DNA of 39,092 nt, from contig JACOVA010000120.1 in the NCBI GenBank assembly GCA_016177575.1, positions 1 to 39,092 of the forward strand, in the 5' to 3' direction. The position numbers were made by a program, and so were the translations under genes. How positions within the stretch are numbered: position 1 is the first letter of the stretch; every line of letters begins with the position of its first letter. This document shows, piece after piece, positions 16,946 to 25,032 of the stretch. The notes under the pieces are model-generated. The model saw nothing but the letters and a program-made list of their open reading frames with translations, ran no database searches and was not told the DNA's origin. Origin of the DNA: Betaproteobacteria bacterium (GTDB lineage Bacteria; Pseudomonadota; Gammaproteobacteria; Burkholderiales; SG8-39).

Positions 16946-17596
16946 ATGACCGACGCCTTGGTTTTTGACGCCTACGGCACTCTGTTCAACGTCCACTCGG
17001 TGCTCGCGCGCTGCGAGCAGTTCTGGCCCGGCAAGGGCGCGCAGCTGTCGCAGCTGTGGCGCGCGAAGCAACTCGAATACACCTGGCAGCGCAGCCTGAT
17101 GAGGCGCTACCTGCCTTTCTCGCAGTTGACGAAGGATGCGCTCGAATACGCTTGTGAGTTTCTGCAGCTTCCCCTGGAAGAAAAGCAGACCGAGCTGCTG
17201 ATGCGCCAATACCTGGACCTCGAGACTTTTCCCGACGTGCCCGCCGCGCTGCGCGCCCTCAAGGGCCACAAGCTCGCCATCCTCACCAACGGCTCGCCCG
17301 ACATGATCGGGCCGCTGGTGGCGAATCGCGGCATGGAAATGAGCTTCGACGCCGTCCTGAGCGTCGATGCGCTGCAGGTCTTCAAGCCCGCGCCGCAGGT
17401 CTACGAGCTCGCGGTGACCAGCCTGAAGACGCCACGGGAGCGGATCGGGTTCGTGTCGTCGAACTGCTGGGATGCGCTCGGCGCCAAGTGCTACGGCTTC
17501 ACCGTCTACTGGATCAACCGCGCCGGCGCGCCGGTGGACCGGCTGGGATTTCAACCGGATAAGATCGTGACCGGCCTGAATGAAATACTGCCCTAA
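16946..17596 (+). CDS. (S)-2-haloacid dehalogenase type II (HAD superfamily)
   Basis: The 216-residue HAD hydrolase fits the L-2-haloacid dehalogenase family, which removes halide from 2-haloalkanoic acids by an Asp nucleophile. Visible residues, aligned by eye to L-DEX, are Asp8 and Thr12 (FDAYGTLF), Arg39, Thr114-Asn115 (LTNGSPD; Ser in L-DEX), Lys147 and Tyr153 (FKPAPQVYELA), Ser171, Asn173 and Asp176 (SSNCWDALGAK). All but the conservative Ser-to-Thr change are kept, so dehalogenase rather than generic phosphatase activity is likely. GGAG precedes the ATG by ten bases. The gene overlaps the Nudix gene by 17 bases. Confidence 0.9.
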   Translation: MTDALVFDAYGTLFNVHSVLARCEQFWPGKGAQLSQLWRAKQLEYTWQRSLMRRYLPFSQLTKDALEYACEFLQLPLEEKQTELLMRQYLDLETFPDVPAALRALKGHKLAILTNGSPDMIGPLVANRGMEMSFDAVLSVDALQVFKPAPQVYELAVTSLKTPRERIGFVSSNCWDALGAKCYGFTVYWINRAGAPVDRLGFQPDKIVTGLNEILP

Positions 17597-18107
17597 CTGC
17601 GCATCCCCGCTCGCCAGGCGCGTGCCGCCGGGCGACTCGCTGCCGCGCTGGCTGTGCGACGCCTGCGGCAGCATCCATTACGAGAATCCCAGGCTGGTGG
17701 TCGGCACGGTGCCGGAATGGGAAGGCCGGCTGCTGCTATGCCGCCGCGCCATCGAGCCGCGCTACGGCTACTGGACGCTGCCCGCCGGATTCATGGAGAA
17801 CGACGAGACCGCGGGCGACGCTGCACTGCGGGAGACGGTCGAGGAGGCGGGCGCGCACATCGAGCTGGCGCCGCCGTTCAGCCTGATCTCGGTGCCGCGG
17901 GTCAACCAGGTGCACCTCTTTTACCGGGCGCGGCTGATCGATCTCGAGTTCAAGCCGGGCGCCGAGACGCTCGAGGTGGCCCTGTTCGAGGAAGCGCAGC
18001 TGCCCTGGAAGGAGATCGCCTTCCGCACCGTGGGACAGACGCTCCGGCACTGGTTCGGCGACCGCGGCCGCGGGGCCTTCGGCTTCCACTCTGAAGACAT
18101 AAAGTAA
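17580..18107 (+). CDS. Nudix hydrolase with N-terminal zinc ribbon
   Basis: A 175-residue cytoplasmic hydrolase. The N-terminus is a zinc ribbon with Cys4, Cys7, Cys26 and Cys29. The Nudix box spans residues 70-92 (GFMENDE then REtvEEAGA), with all the glutamates needed for metal binding. The overall layout resembles the C-terminal half of NADH pyrophosphatase NudC and the small ADP-ribose or NADH pyrophosphatases of betaproteobacteria, so cleavage of a dinucleotide diphosphate is likely. The start overlaps the end of the dehalogenase gene by 17 bases; TGAATGAAA-type spacing supports coupling. The ammonium transporter gene follows after 52 bases. Confidence 0.9.
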   Translation: MKYCPNCASPLARRVPPGDSLPRWLCDACGSIHYENPRLVVGTVPEWEGRLLLCRRAIEPRYGYWTLPAGFMENDETAGDAALRETVEEAGAHIELAPPFSLISVPRVNQVHLFYRARLIDLEFKPGAETLEVALFEEAQLPWKEIAFRTVGQTLRHWFGDRGRGAFGFHSEDIK

Positions 18108-18125
18108 CTGGGGTATGCTTCCTTC

Positions 18126-18143
18126 CGGTGCGGTCATGCACCG
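18126..18143 (+). promoter_or_regulatory. Inverted repeat before the amt ribosome binding site
   Basis: CGGTGC and GCACCG form a 6-pair stem with loop GGTCAT, ending a few bases before the GGGAGG ribosome binding site at 18148-18153. It could act as an operator or as an mRNA hairpin affecting amt translation. An alternative pairing (GCGGT with ACCGC) overlaps it. Only the symmetry is observed. Confidence 0.3.
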
Positions 18144-18159
18144 CTATGGGAGGCCTTGC

Positions 18160-19467
<1,308 letters not shown>

Positions 19468-19470
19468 GGC

Positions 19471-20169
19471 ATGCAGCGCCGCGAGTTCATCCAGTTCTGC
19501 GCGGCCTCGGCCGCCGCGACCGGGGCGCCGGCCGCCGTAGCCGCCGACGCGCGGCCGCAGTTCTACTCGCGCGCAAGGCTGGTGGATCCTTCCGGGACGC
19601 CGCTGCGCGCGAGCGCCGTCCCGCCGCAGCGCAACCTGATCTTCCTCTACCCGTACGCGAGCACGCCCTGCTTCCTGCTCAACCTCGGACGGCCGGCAAA
19701 GGAATCGGCGCAGCTGCTGACGGCCGACAAGCGCAGCTACCGATGGCAGGGCGGGGTCGGCGCGCGACGCTCGATCGTCGCCTACTCGGCGATCTGCGCG
19801 CACCAGCTCGCCTACCCGACGCGCGAGATCAGCTTCATCAGCTACCGCACCGAGAAAAGCGCCCGCAACCGCATCGCCAACGTGATCCACTGCTGCGCCG
19901 AGCACAGCCAGTACGACCCGGCCGAGGGCGCGCGCGTGGTCGCCGGCCCGGCGCCGCAGCCGCTGGCCGCGATCCTGCTCGAGCACGAGGCCGAAAGCGA
20001 CGCGCTGTACGCCGTCGGCACGCTGGGCGGCGAGATGTTCAACAAGTTCTTCGCCAAGTACAGTTTCCGGCTCTCGCTCGAGAACGGCGAGGCGGCGCGC
20101 CGGCAGGCCGCCGGCACCTGCGTGGTGCACGAGCTGGAAGACTACTGCCGGCAGCAGGTGAAATGCTGA
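19471..20169 (+). CDS. Tat-exported Rieske-type [2Fe-2S] protein
   Basis: A 232-residue protein starting with a twin-arginine signal ([20 protein letters not shown]). The Rieske cluster motifs are Cys109-Ala-His111 ([11 protein letters not shown]) and Cys142-Ala-Glu-His145 ([10 protein letters not shown]), with the usual downstream acid/proline. The protein is therefore a periplasmic, Tat-folded iron-sulfur protein. There is no cytochrome b or molybdopterin oxidase subunit nearby, so the electron partner is unknown. It starts three bases after the amt stop and overlaps aat by seven bases, so it is embedded in a translationally coupled cluster. A role linked to ammonium transport is not evident. 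Confidence 0.85.
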   Translation: MQRREFIQFCAASAAATGAPAAVAADARPQFYSRARLVDPSGTPLRASAVPPQRNLIFLYPYASTPCFLLNLGRPAKESAQLLTADKRSYRWQGGVGARRSIVAYSAICAHQLAYPTREISFISYRTEKSARNRIANVIHCCAEHSQYDPAEGARVVAGPAPQPLAAILLEHEAESDALYAVGTLGGEMFNKFFAKYSFRLSLENGEAARRQAAGTCVVHELEDYCRQQVKC

Positions 20170-20852
20170 CGTGGCTGGAGGGCGACGATCCCTTTCCGCC
20201 GGTAGAGACTGCGCTCAAGGAACCCAACGGACTGCTGTGCGCCGGCGCCGACCTCTCGCCGCGGCGCCTGCTCGAGGCCTACCGGCGCGGCATCTTCCCC
20301 TGGTATTCGGGCGGCGAGCCGATCCTGTGGTGGTCGCCCGATCCGCGCATGGTCCTTTACTGCGACGAGCTGAAGGTCTCGCGCTCGCTTGCGAAAAGCA
20401 TGCGCAACAAGGGCTTTGAGGTGAGAATCGATTCCGCCTTTTCCCACGTCATAGCGGCCTGTGCGGAGCCGAGAAAAGGCGCGGCCGGAACCTGGCTGGG
20501 CAAGGACATGCGCCGCGCCTACCTGACGTTGCACCGCGAAGGTCACGCGCATTCCTTCGAGACCTGGCAGGGCGGTCGGCTGGTCGGCGGGCTCTACGGC
20601 ATCGCGATCGGCAGGATGTTCTACGGCGAATCGATGTTCGCGCGCGCCACCGACGCCTCCAAAGTCGCGCTGGTCGCCCTGGCCGGCGAGCTGGCGGCGC
20701 GCGGCTTTCCGCTCATCGATTGCCAGCAGCGCACGCCGCTGCTCGCCTCGCTCGGCGCACGCGAGATTCCGCGGCGCCAGTTTTTGCGCCGGGTCGCGGC
20801 ATTGGTAAACTATGCGGAACCGACCGGGAAATGGGCTCGTGTCCAAGCTTAA
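20163..20852 (+). CDS. aat: Leucyl/phenylalanyl-tRNA--protein transferase
   Basis: The 229-residue enzyme transfers Leu or Phe from tRNA to the N-terminus of proteins beginning with Lys or Arg, marking them for ClpS/ClpAP. Family motifs are [41 protein letters not shown] (about 42-61), [40 protein letters not shown] and [19 protein letters not shown]. The length is normal. The ATG at 20163 lies inside the last codons of the Rieske gene, and the stop lies just inside the start region of ate. The aat-ate pair is the standard arrangement of the bacterial N-degron pathway. Confidence 0.97.
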   Translation: MLTWLEGDDPFPPVETALKEPNGLLCAGADLSPRRLLEAYRRGIFPWYSGGEPILWWSPDPRMVLYCDELKVSRSLAKSMRNKGFEVRIDSAFSHVIAACAEPRKGAAGTWLGKDMRRAYLTLHREGHAHSFETWQGGRLVGGLYGIAIGRMFYGESMFARATDASKVALVALAGELAARGFPLIDCQQRTPLLASLGAREIPRRQFLRRVAALVNYAEPTGKWARVQA

Positions 20853-21576
20853 CGACCTGCCGCACGCAGTACTGCAGTTCTACGTAACTGCGCCCTACCC
20901 GTGCAGCTACCTGCCCGAGCGCATGGCGCGCTCGCAGGTGGCGACGCCGAGCCACCTGATCAATACCGAGCTCTACGGCGAGCTGGTCAAGGCCGGCTTC
21001 CGGCGCAGCGGCATCTTCACCTACCGGCCGCACTGCGACAGCTGCCGCGCCTGCGTTCCGGTCCGCATCCCGGTGCTCGAGTTCCGTGCCAGCCGCTCGC
21101 AGCGGCGCGCCTGGAACCTGCACGCCGAGCTCGGCTCGCAGGCGCAGCCGCTCAAGTTCCGGCTCGAGCACTACGCGCTCTACCTGCGCTACCAGTCGCG
21201 CCGCCACTCCGGCGGCGGCATGGACAACGACAGCCGCGACCAGTACTCGCACTTCCTGCTGCAGAGCCGCGTCGACACGCGGCTGGTGGAGTTCCGCGAC
21301 CGCGGGCAGCTGGTCATGGTGTCGATCGTCGATTACCTGCCCGACGGCCTGTCCTCGGTGTACACCTTCTTCGAGCCGGACCGCAGGAGCGCGAGCTTCG
21401 GCACCTTCAACGTGCTGTGGCAGATCGAGTCGTGCCGGGCGCTGGGGCTGCCCTATCTCTACCTCGGCTACTGGATCAAGGAGAGCCCGAAGATGGCGTA
21501 CAAGTCGCGCTTCACGCCGATCGAGGGCTTCGTCGGCGGCGAGTGGCGCCGGCTCTCGCCCGGGGACCTGGGGTGA
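20839..21576 (+). CDS. bpt: Aspartate/glutamate leucyltransferase (Bpt-type, arginyl-transferase family)
   Basis: A 245-residue GNAT-fold transferase that adds Leu to proteins with N-terminal Asp or Glu; the family is often named ate in bacteria. Cysteines of the N-terminal region are present: Cys in [20 protein letters not shown] and the pair CDSCRAC. The motifs [32 protein letters not shown] and [21 protein letters not shown] are family hallmarks. I prefer the GTG at 20839, giving (M)[14 protein letters not shown] as in relatives; an in-frame ATG at 20812 would add nine residues and overlap aat by 41 bases. pyrD follows 13 bases downstream. Confidence 0.94.
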   Translation: MSKLNDLPHAVLQFYVTAPYPCSYLPERMARSQVATPSHLINTELYGELVKAGFRRSGIFTYRPHCDSCRACVPVRIPVLEFRASRSQRRAWNLHAELGSQAQPLKFRLEHYALYLRYQSRRHSGGGMDNDSRDQYSHFLLQSRVDTRLVEFRDRGQLVMVSIVDYLPDGLSSVYTFFEPDRRSASFGTFNVLWQIESCRALGLPYLYLGYWIKESPKMAYKSRFTPIEGFVGGEWRRLSPGDLG

Positions 21577-21589
21577 GACTCTAACGCGC

Positions 21590-22618
21590 ATGTGGTATGC
21601 GCTGGCGCGGCCGCTCTTGTTCGCGCTCGATCCAGAAACCGCTCACCGCCTTGCGCTTCAGTTTTCGGGGTTTGCAGGATTTCTAGGCAAGCAACCCCCT
21701 GCCTGTCCCGTCAAGGCGATGGGCCTCGATTTCGCGAACCCGGTCGGCCTCGCCGCCGGCTTCGACAAGCAGGCCGAGCATGTCGAGGCGCTCGCCGCGC
21801 TCGGGTTCGGCTTTCTCGAGCTGGGCGGCGTGACGCCGCGCCCCCAGCCGGGCAATCCGCGCCCGCGCCTGTTCCGCATTCCGCGCGCGCGCGCGATCAT
21901 CAACCGCTATGGCTTGAACAGCGTTGGTGTGGACGCCTTCGCCTCGAATCTCTCCCGTTGTGAAAGAAATTGCGTAATCGGGGTGAATATCGGAAAGAAC
22001 AGCGACACGCCGAACGAGCGGGCGCCCGAGGACTACGAGCGCTGCCTCGAGGCACTCTACCCCCACGTCGACTATGTGTCGCTCAACGTCTCCTCGCCCA
22101 ACACCGCGGGGTTGCGCGAGCTGCAGGAGGCGGAAGCCTTGAGCTTTCTGCTGAAGAGAATTCACGCCAGGCGCGAGGCGCTGCGCCAGAGCCACGGCCG
22201 CCACGTCGCGATCGCGGTGAAGATCTCGCCCGATCTCGAGGACGCGGCGCTGGCGCAGATGGCGGCGGTTCTGCGCCGCGAGCGCGCCGACGCGGTCATT
22301 GCCACCAACACCACGCTCGCGCGCGCGGGCGTCGAGCACCTTCCCGGGTCGGCGCAGGCGGGCGGGCTCTCGGGCGCGCCGCTGCGCGCGCGCGCCACCC
22401 GGACGGTAAGGATCCTGGCCGAGAACCTCGGCGGCGAGGTCCCGATCATCGGCGTCGGCGGCATCCTGCGCGGCGAGGATGCGGCCGAGAAGCTCGACGC
22501 CGGCGCGACGCTCGTCCAGCTCTATACCGGCCTCGTCTACCGCGGCCCGGGACTCATCTCCGAATGCGTATCGGCCTGCCGAAAGAGATCAAGGACGGCG
22601 AGTTCCGCGTCGCGCTGA
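21590..22618 (+). CDS. pyrD: Dihydroorotate dehydrogenase (quinone), class 2
   Basis: The 342-residue enzyme oxidises dihydroorotate to orotate in pyrimidine synthesis, passing electrons to ubiquinone at the membrane through its N-terminal helix (about 1-30). FMN and substrate motifs are GLAAGFDKQ, INRYGLNSVG, GVNIGKNSDTP and SLNVSSPNTAGLR, with the catalytic base Ser169. Others are IATNTTLAR, the closing GVGGILRGEDAAEKL and LYTGLVYRGPGL. The last 55 bases overlap the start of the alanine dehydrogenase gene in another frame. They encode an odd Cys/Arg/Ser-rich tail instead of a normal family C-terminus, which suggests the original stop was lost. Confidence 0.96.
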   Translation: MWYALARPLLFALDPETAHRLALQFSGFAGFLGKQPPACPVKAMGLDFANPVGLAAGFDKQAEHVEALAALGFGFLELGGVTPRPQPGNPRPRLFRIPRARAIINRYGLNSVGVDAFASNLSRCERNCVIGVNIGKNSDTPNERAPEDYERCLEALYPHVDYVSLNVSSPNTAGLRELQEAEALSFLLKRIHARREALRQSHGRHVAIAVKISPDLEDAALAQMAAVLRRERADAVIATNTTLARAGVEHLPGSAQAGGLSGAPLRARATRTVRILAENLGGEVPIIGVGGILRGEDAAEKLDAGATLVQLYTGLVYRGPGLISECVSACRKRSRTASSASR

Positions 22619-23625
22619 CGCCCGCCGGCGTGCGCGCGCTGGCGAGCGCCGGCCACCAAGTGACCGTGGCGGACGGTTTGGGGATTGGCGTCGGTTTTGC
22701 CGATGAGGAGTACCTGGAAACAGGAGCAAAAAAAGGCAGCCCCTGGGACTGCGAGCTGGTCGTCAAGGTAAAGGAGCTGCAGCCGCCGGAGTACCGCCTG
22801 CCGCGCAAGGGCCAGATCGTGTTCTCGTTCCAGCACTTCGGCCCCGAGCCCGAGCTGCTCGATGCCGCGCTCGCCTCGGGCGCCACCTTCGTCGCTTTCG
22901 AGACCGTCGGCCAGGCCGACGGCAGCCTGCCGATCCTCGCGCCGATGTCGGCGATCGCCGGCCGGCTCGCGGTGCAGGTCGGCGCCTGGTGGCTGCAGAA
23001 GCAGAACGGCGGCAGCGGCGTGCTGCTCGCCGGCCTCCAGGGCATCGCGCCCGGCAAGGTGGTGATTCTCGGCGCGGGCAACGTCGGTGCCAACGCGCTC
23101 GCGGTCGCACACGGCATCGGGGCCGCGGTGACTGTGTTTGCGAAAAGCGATCGGCGCATCTCGTTTTTGCAGAAGGAATTTCCAAACGCAAAGTTCAAGA
23201 TCGAAACCCGGGCACTGCCCAGCGACATCTCATCCGCCGATCTCGTCATCGGCGCCGTGCTCACGCCCGGGCAGATGTCGCCGAAGCTGATCACGCGCGC
23301 GATGCTGCGCGGCATGCGTCCCGGCTCGGTGCTGGTCGACGTCGGCATCGACCAGGGCGGGATCGCCGAGACCTCGCGCCCTACCCGGCACAGCGCACCG
23401 ACCTACGTCGAGGAAGGCGTGGTGCACTACTGCGTGCCGAACATGCCCGCCGCCTGCGCGCGCACCGCGAGCCTGGCGCTGGAGCAGGCCGTGCTGCCAT
23501 TTGTCTTTGAAATTTGCGCGAATTCCTTTTCTGATTCCTTGAAGACCGGAATTCAGATAAAGAACAAAAAAATAACCCATGAGTCCCTGGCCCGCGATAC
23601 CGGGCGGGCGTTCCACCCGCTATGA
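22564..23625 (+). CDS. ald: Alanine dehydrogenase
   Basis: The 353-residue NAD-dependent enzyme interconverts alanine with pyruvate and ammonia. It begins [20 protein letters not shown] with Arg15 in place. The substrate lysine is in LVVKVKELQ (Lys68/Lys70), a histidine corresponding to His96 lies in FSFQHFG (His91), and the acid is Asp263 in DVGIDQGG. The Rossmann turn is GAGNVG at 170-175. The usual [27 protein letters not shown] follows. It is slightly shorter than the roughly 370 residues typical, with a compact segment near 55-65 and a divergent, lysine-containing C-terminus. The start overlaps pyrD by 55 bases and the stop overlaps the ferredoxin gene by four (ATGA). Confidence 0.9.
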   Translation: MRIGLPKEIKDGEFRVALTPAGVRALASAGHQVTVADGLGIGVGFADEEYLETGAKKGSPWDCELVVKVKELQPPEYRLPRKGQIVFSFQHFGPEPELLDAALASGATFVAFETVGQADGSLPILAPMSAIAGRLAVQVGAWWLQKQNGGSGVLLAGLQGIAPGKVVILGAGNVGANALAVAHGIGAAVTVFAKSDRRISFLQKEFPNAKFKIETRALPSDISSADLVIGAVLTPGQMSPKLITRAMLRGMRPGSVLVDVGIDQGGIAETSRPTRHSAPTYVEEGVVHYCVPNMPAACARTASLALEQAVLPFVFEICANSFSDSLKTGIQIKNKKITHESLARDTGRAFHPL

Positions 23626-23963
23626 AGCGCGGCGCGGTCGCGCTGATCGACGAGCCGCGCTGCATCGGCTGCACGCGCTGCATCGACGCCTGCCCGGTGG
23701 ATGCGATCAGCGGCGCGCGCGGGCTGATGCACGCCGTGATCGCGCCCTGGTGCACCGGCTGCGAGCTCTGCCTGCCCGCCTGCCCGGTCGATTGCATCGA
23801 CATGGTTTCACGTCCGGCACGGTGGACGCAGGCGGACGCGAGGGACGCGAAGCGGCGCGCAGCCTTGCGCAAACAGCGAATCTCCGCACAATTGCCGAGA
23901 AGCACGTCTTCCGATCGGCAGGCGGTCATCGCCGCGGCGCTGAAGCGCAGGCAGGCCCGATGA
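23622..23963 (+). CDS. RnfB-like 2[4Fe-4S] ferredoxin (short form)
   Basis: A 113-residue iron-sulfur protein. Two complete 4Fe-4S binding motifs are present: Cys14, 17, 20 with Cys24-Pro, and Cys44, 47, 50 with Cys54-Pro. The sequence [19 protein letters not shown] and the tail of basic helices match the C-terminal half of RnfB, the electron-input subunit of the Rnf/Rsx complex. The membrane anchor and the N-terminal extra cluster domain of RnfB are absent. It sits directly before nth with an ATGA overlap, as rnf genes do in E. coli, but no other rnf subunit is here. It may be a stand-alone electron carrier. Confidence 0.85.
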   Translation: MKRGAVALIDEPRCIGCTRCIDACPVDAISGARGLMHAVIAPWCTGCELCLPACPVDCIDMVSRPARWTQADARDAKRRAALRKQRISAQLPRSTSSDRQAVIAAALKRRQAR

Positions 23964-24598
23964 GCCCGCACCAGCGGCGCCTGATCTTCGAGCGGCTGCG
24001 GGCGGCGAATCCTCACCCGAGCACCGAGCTCGCCTGGCGCACGCCCTTCGAGCTGCTGGTCGCGGTGGTGCTCTCGGCTCAGGCGACCGACAAGTCGGTC
24101 AACCTGGCGACCGCGAAGCTCTTTCCTGTGGCCGGAACGCCCGAGCAGATTGTCCGCATGGGCGAAGAAAAGCTGATCGAATACATCAAGACCATCGGGC
24201 TTTTCCGGAACAAGGCGAAGAACGTCGTGGCGCTCTCGCGGATTCTTCTCGAAAAGCATGGCGGCGAAGTTCCGCAAACCCGCGAGCAGCTCGAAAACCT
24301 CCCCGGCGTGGGGAGAAAGACGGCGAATGTCGTGCTGAACACCGCCTTCGGCCAGCCTACCGTCGCCGTGGACACGCACATCTTCCGGGTCGCGAACCGC
24401 ACCGGGATCGCACCGGGCAAGGAGCCGCTGGAGGTGGAACTCAAGCTCCTGAAGTTCACGCCGCCGGAGTTCCTCAAGGACGCGCACCACTGGCTGATCC
24501 TGCACGGCCGCTACGTGTGCGTCGCGCGCCAGCCGAAATGCCCGCAGTGCCTGCTGAAGGACCTTTGCGGCTACCGGTCCAAGACCAGGTCGCCCTGA
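23960..24598 (+). CDS. nth: Endonuclease III
   Basis: The 212-residue DNA glycosylase/AP lyase removes oxidised pyrimidines in base-excision repair. The helix-hairpin-helix [15 protein letters not shown] carries the catalytic Lys120, and Asp138 lies in [15 protein letters not shown]; both are at E. coli positions. The C-terminal 4Fe-4S loop is Cys187, Cys194, Cys197 and Cys203 with the standard 6-2-5 spacing. The length is normal. The ATG overlaps the stop of the ferredoxin gene by four bases, and the DUF1841 gene follows after two bases. Confidence 0.98.
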   Translation: MSPHQRRLIFERLRAANPHPSTELAWRTPFELLVAVVLSAQATDKSVNLATAKLFPVAGTPEQIVRMGEEKLIEYIKTIGLFRNKAKNVVALSRILLEKHGGEVPQTREQLENLPGVGRKTANVVLNTAFGQPTVAVDTHIFRVANRTGIAPGKEPLEVELKLLKFTPPEFLKDAHHWLILHGRYVCVARQPKCPQCLLKDLCGYRSKTRSP

Positions 24599-24600
24599 GC

Positions 24601-25032
24601 ATGTTCGATCCATCGCGCGACCAGGCGAGGGCCCTGTTCTTCGAAACCTGGCGCAAGTACCGCGCCGGGCTCCCCCTGGCCGGCATCGAGAGCCTCGTTC
24701 TCGACATCGTTCTCCTGCACCCGGAGTATCACGCCCTGCTGGCTGACCGGGACAAGAGCTTCGGCAAGGACTTCTTTCCGGAAGCGGGAGAGACCAATCC
24801 GTTCCTGCACATGAGCCTGCACCTCGCGCTCGAGGAGCAGCTCTCGATCGATCAGCCCCCGGGAATCGTGCAGCGCTTCAACGCCCTGCTCGCCCGATCC
24901 GGCGAGCGCCACGCCGCGCTGCACGAGGCGATCGAGTGCCTGGCCGGGATGGTGTGGCGCTCGCAGCGCGACCGCGCACCGCCGGACGCGGCGGCTTACC
25001 TCGCCTGCCTCGAGAAGCGCGCGCAACGCTAG
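24601..25032 (+). CDS. DUF1841 family protein
   Basis: A 143-residue soluble protein matching the DUF1841 family, known mainly from beta- and gammaproteobacteria next to nth. Its hallmarks are the N-terminal MFDPSRDQARALFFETWRKY, the central HPEYHALL, and ETNPFLHMSLHLALEEQLSI with conserved histidines, followed by HEAIECLAGMVWRSQR. Its function has not been determined; histidine placement hints at a metal site. The stop codon TAG shares the sequence CTAG with the stop of the convergent FecR-domain gene. Confidence 0.93.
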   Translation: MFDPSRDQARALFFETWRKYRAGLPLAGIESLVLDIVLLHPEYHALLADRDKSFGKDFFPEAGETNPFLHMSLHLALEEQLSIDQPPGIVQRFNALLARSGERHAALHEAIECLAGMVWRSQRDRAPPDAAAYLACLEKRAQR

